Assembly (NCBI GenBank): GCA_036345935.2
Contig: JADWOT020000009.1
Coordinates: 5,785,381 to 5,849,380 of the forward strand
Length of the DNA stretch: 64,000 nucleotides
Direction of reading: 5' to 3'
Source of the DNA: Taenia hydatigena
Taxonomy: Eukaryota; Platyhelminthes; Cestoda; Cyclophyllidea; Taeniidae
Below are positions 60,501 through 64,000 of this stretch, piece after piece (position 1 is the first letter of the stretch; each line of letters begins with the position of its first letter). The notes below the pieces were generated by a model. The model was not told where the DNA came from. It was given only the letters and a program-made list of their open reading frames with translations, and searched no databases. The position numbers and the translations under genes are program-made.

Positions 60501-63500
60501 TTTAATGCGGCTCAAAGCGGACACTTGCCCAATTCAGTCCTTCCCTGTGACTTCGTGCCGCACGTTTTAGTCTGGAGTCAATCCTCTCCAGATGATCACA
60601 GATAACGAAACAAAAAAGGGGGTTTGGTGAATCATTCGCAGCAATGTTGATGAATTGGCAGCCAAATTGAAAGCAGGCTTTGGTTGTATGCATGCATGTT
60701 TTATAACTGCAACCCTGTTGACCACGAGAAACCTGATTTTTTAAATTTGAATAAAGTGAAAACGTAAGAAAATATGATAGAGTGCAGCATAAGTCCTTCC
60801 ATTAGTAGCTTCTCCTGTGGACGAGCGCATTCTTTCATTGAGTTAGGATTTCAAGCCATGAGGTTTGCCTTGTAGATGGATTTCTCACAAGTGGGTAGCT
60901 GGGGGAAGGGGTGCAAAATGGGTTTCGGGCAAACCGAGTAATACGGGGCTCTGACACTGTAAATCTTGCATCCCCTTTTGTGCGTGCACATAAAACTCAA
61001 GTCTCACGCATTCCACGAATGCGATTCCCACCAATTCTTTCAGCCGTCTACATAAGGATTTGGCTTGCTAAATTTCTTAAATACTTTTTTTTCAGGGTGT
61101 TTTGTAGATCAAACTAGACGCGCTTGAATGAATTGCAATGGAAATTCCAAAATTATGAATTGAAATTTGCTAGTGTAATGAGGGCTATTTTCTTGACAGT
61201 AACACTTCTCTTAGTAGTTATTTCCGGAAGTCACTAATCCTATTCACAGCCTTTAAAACGAATGCTGCATGTTTGGTACAAAATATTGCCCAAACAGTGA
61301 AGCAAAAGCATTGTTGTTTATCAAGGCTCGTTGTGGCCTTCAACTGGTTGATCTGGCCGAAGGAGAACCTCATGTAGAATCAGTTGAGAGACAAATGGCC
61401 CAGCTCTGCGCAAAAATCGACAGTGAAGCGAGGACCTTGGCCGAAAACGACTTTCCAAAGGAGGCTCGTGACCTTTTTATGGAACAAGGTAAGAGCACTG
61501 AGCCAATAGGCACTCACTGAAGCGCCAGTGCAGCTTCATCGCTTTCGCCCCTACCATCCATGTTTTGGACCTCAGTGCCAAAAAAATTCCTCTTTGGAGA
61601 CAACCTTCCAATGGCATGGTTACAGTTTCGACCTACTTGCCAAAGTTTTTTGGTGACAGGGAGAACTTACTTTGGCCAGTTATATTAAAAATTGGGGATT
61701 ACTGTTCTTAGATGCATTATTGTTGATATACTTACGAAAATGCAATTAAGCAAATCACAATTACTAGCAAATACAGTTATTCAAGAACGAGTGAGCATGA
61801 TCAAAGGTAATTTACGCATTATTCGTCGGCATATATGACCAAATCATCCACCTCCAGCAGTGGTGGTGACAATGTGGTGAGCTAGATGCATCCACGTAAG
61901 GAGCGTGGACTTTCTATTGCATGAGAAGCATTAATAAAACTGGTCGTCTGCGAAACCGCGTCTATTAATAACCTCACCAGATGCATGTAGAAGTTCGTGT
62001 GGCCAAATGACTACATCGCCCAGGTAACAGTTTTATGCCGGTAATTTACCATCATCAGCCGCTTTATTTGAAGACAACCTTTTTACTTCAAGCGCTGGGA
62101 CTAAAAAAACCTTGGGCAGAAATGTAGAAAGCCCAAACTGCCCTCCCTAGTGCGGTAAGGAAGTAAAGCGCACCATTACCGCAGGCTTGACGCCATCACT
62201 TAAAGCTAATTTTAATATATTTAGTTTTGCACGTATATTTTTAAATAGGAAAGAAAAGTACGCATTCCCGCTTACTTAACTTCCCTTTCATCAGCCTGCT
62301 ATCTTGATCCGATGCTTACAATAGTTAATTATCCGTTCGTTATTCGTGTATTGTTTGTTTTTTCATTTGAATTTATTTTCTGCAAAACTATTTGTTTGTC
62401 TTTATCAGGTGTTTCGAGAGCAAATTATGATTCCTTACTCCTCTGCCAAAACTCCCATTAAGTTATTTTTACATATGCCCAGATTTTCAAGCAGCTTTGC
62501 CAAATTGTGTAAGACTCACGATGACTGGATTTTAGCCATAGCTGTAGCGCCTAAAGACCTGCCTGAAGACGAAAGAAACCGTGACAGTCGAGCGGAATAT
62601 GCACATTTGGCATGTAGAAGGGACTGGGGCTACCGGCATGACTTGGTGGGGGCCAGCACATCCGACGAACTTCAAGTGGCCCCTTTATCAAAACCAAGGG
62701 TTCAGCAACCAACGTATTAAAGTAGCACTCATTTTAAAAATAAGGAAACTGGATGCCTCACTTATGGATTTGCCCTTCGATCCGCCATTTCCACTCATTG
62801 GCATTTCAAAGTGCAAGCAAACCCAATTGATAAGGCGTATAGCGAATTTGCCCTAAAGAACTGCAGATGCTGCAGATAAGTTTTCCTTATTATTTCATGC
62901 GTTAGTTCAAACCGGTACTTGATTTAGTACCTGACGAAACTATTTAGCAGTATTTTTGTCTTGTGTTTAAATCCCAGACAATGTGAATCACTAGCCATAT
63001 TGAAATAGTCTTCTGGTCTTGTTTACCTAGGATTCCGACAATTAAATTATCTTATTCTCGATTGCCGATATTGCTTCTGTTGAAAAAGAGCGCTATTCCC
63101 TTGCACACGAAATAAGTTTTAGTGGTCTTTAGATAAAATGGCTTAGTTGACTAAAATTGCACGCGACCAAAAAGTATTGGACGAAACGCATTAAACCGGA
63201 CACAACAACTGATTCGTGGCTTAAATTACACCCTATAATTCTATAGTGCAGTAATTGTGTACCACATCTACAAGTCTGCATTGTTGATTTTAATTTCATT
63301 TGTTCATAGTGGTGGTGTTAAAGTTAGGCACAGGAAACGGCGCAAGAAAAGCAGTTTTTGAGGTTAGACGTGAACAAAAGTAATGGTTTAAATGAATTGT
63401 ATTAGGCTTACAGATGTTTACCCGAAAACCAACCCACTTGCTTATGAGCTAGTTGTTCCAGTTCAAGGACCTCAGTAAACTTGACCTTTATTCCACTGAG

Positions 63501-63624
63501 GTGTGATACCGTTCTCTCCATGCTTCTGGTTTACTTTGCACGCAGCAAATATCCTACTGCACTGCCCTTCTAGCTCTTTCTTTTGGTGCATTCCTCAAGG
63601 GAAGCGTTCCTATCAAAATGAGCT
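57501..63624 (+). CDS. Secreted C16orf89-like (UPF0764) protein, incomplete
   Basis: Function unknown; the vertebrate family member C16orf89 is a secreted or luminal protein. Supported exons: 57501-57702, 58947-59093, 59284-59322, 60082-60241, 60361-60469, 61326-61488, then 63310-63362 (tentative) and 63546-63624. The phases of the first six agree. The N terminus MWYRLVLLLVCLASVVGA is a typical signal peptide. The diagnostic stretch is NLDGVMGVRVLQ (NLDGMVGVRVLE in human). Further matches are SDYCLLEFI, the Cys pair in PQCDISREC, SLTHQILYYLVGIG, QMAQLCAKIDSEA, ARDLFMEQ and TALLALSFGAFLKG. The acceptor at 61325 (TTATCAAG) is weak but restores phase. At least one exon between 61489 and 63309 is missing from my model: the family has an FCGMGGFSDFYKLRWLEAIL-type segment there. 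The last exon ends at a good donor (GTAAGT at 63625), so the gene probably continues past the window. Confidence 0.82.
61489..63309 (+). other. Unresolved stretch inside the C16orf89-like gene
   Basis: Contains at least one expected but unidentified exon, and a possible repeat at about 62590-62715. The open frame at 62346-62720 starts right after an acceptor-like TTTATCAG, but joining it to the preceding exon (which ends with one spare base) gives the wrong phase and an early stop. It also does not resemble the family. Confidence 0.4.
62590..62715 (+). repeat. Possible diverged repeat, related to copy 6
   Basis: CTACCGGCATGACTTGG, CAAGTGGCCC, TTATCAA and GGGTT occur in the same order and at similar spacing as in the sequence at 54720-54830. 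Similarity is patchy. It overlaps two open frames, which are therefore probably not coding. Confidence 0.3.
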
Positions 63625-63888
63625 GTAAGTTAGCATCATGGAAATGTGGTATCTCCAATGGATGAAATTTGAGTAACTAGAGTCTTCGAAATAGGATGGC
63701 CAGAGTAATACATGGTGCTTGAGTTTGGCCCATGCTAAAGCCAACAATTGAAGCGGCAATATACTATTGTTTAATTGATTCAAGTTGGAATGTGCGGGGT
63801 GGCGGGATTCACACAAATCGCACGTCCGAAGTGGCTGGATCGGATAGTAGACTGGCAGAATCCCCACTCCGGCTGCTACCACAGTTTC

Positions 63889-63935
63889 CCCGGTGAGAAT
63901 CTTGACCCAGAAAACTTCAACCCATTGCGCTACGG
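63889..63935 (-). repeat. tRNA-SINE-like promoter boxes at the right edge
   Basis: On the minus strand, TAGCGCAATGGG (63932-63921) fits a tRNA A box (TRGCNNANYNGG type). About 15 bases on comes GGGTCAAGATTCTCACC, an imperfect B box. The A-to-B spacing is shorter than usual. The rest of a short interspersed element would run toward lower coordinates (63880 to about 63780 has a GC-rich, structured look). No second copy is present in this window to confirm a repeat. Confidence 0.3.
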
Positions 63936-64000
63936 TAACTACCGGAAACGCTCTGAGAGTTGGATGCGCGGCGGCGCAAGCGCAGAAGAGGCGTGTTTCT

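Noticed and set aside
62346..62720. 124-codon frame as a further C16orf89-like exon
   Set aside because: Joining at TTTATCAG gives the wrong phase and a quick stop, the peptide does not resemble the family, and part of it matches a repeat-like sequence at 54.7 kb.

Overview
This is eukaryotic nuclear DNA from an animal. Genes are split into many exons with GT-AG introns, there is no operon structure, and dispersed retroelement-like repeats occur between and inside genes. Protein similarity is metazoan. The mixture of 35-bp introns with multi-kilobase introns, and start codons that sit 1-5 bases after acceptor-like AGs, is what I would expect of a flatworm (probably a tapeworm). That assignment is inference; no diagnostic marker is present.

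Layout. (1) 1-157: last coding exon of an unrecognised plus-strand gene. (2) 158-8560: intergenic, with one repeat fragment. (3) 8942-32893, plus: a complete cGMP-dependent protein kinase gene, which I resolve into 17 coding exons whose phases all agree (906 residues). (4) 33485-37819, minus: a complete NUP93/Nic96 nucleoporin gene in 9 exons (943 residues), convergent with the kinase. (5) 37820-40201: intergenic, with two copies of a TG...CA repeat. (6) 40202-46850, minus: a protein with an Arg/Ser/His-rich N terminus, a WW domain and a C-terminal SRI domain. This is the C-terminal architecture of the histone methyltransferase SETD2, but no SET domain is visible between the parts. (7) 47896-51851, plus: ethanolaminephosphotransferase (EPT1/SELENOI type) in 7 exons (390 residues), divergent from (6). 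(8) 51852-57500: intergenic and repeat-rich. (9) 57501 to at least 63624, plus: a secreted C16orf89-like (UPF0764) protein, with some middle exons unresolved. (10) The extreme right edge holds a tRNA-SINE-like sequence on the minus strand.

The genes are ordinary single-copy housekeeping or signalling genes and do not form a functional cluster. The most distinctive points are the apparently SET-less WW-SRI gene, a family of about 150-220 bp TG...CA elements with short target-site duplications, a long Ser/Gly-rich hinge insertion in the kinase, and acceptor-like AGs directly before several start codons, which may mark spliced-leader trans-splicing.

Exon boundaries were read by eye from frame continuity, splice signals and remembered family sequences; no alignment or transcript data were available. 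I found no convincing tRNA, rRNA, CRISPR array or wholly new gene system.
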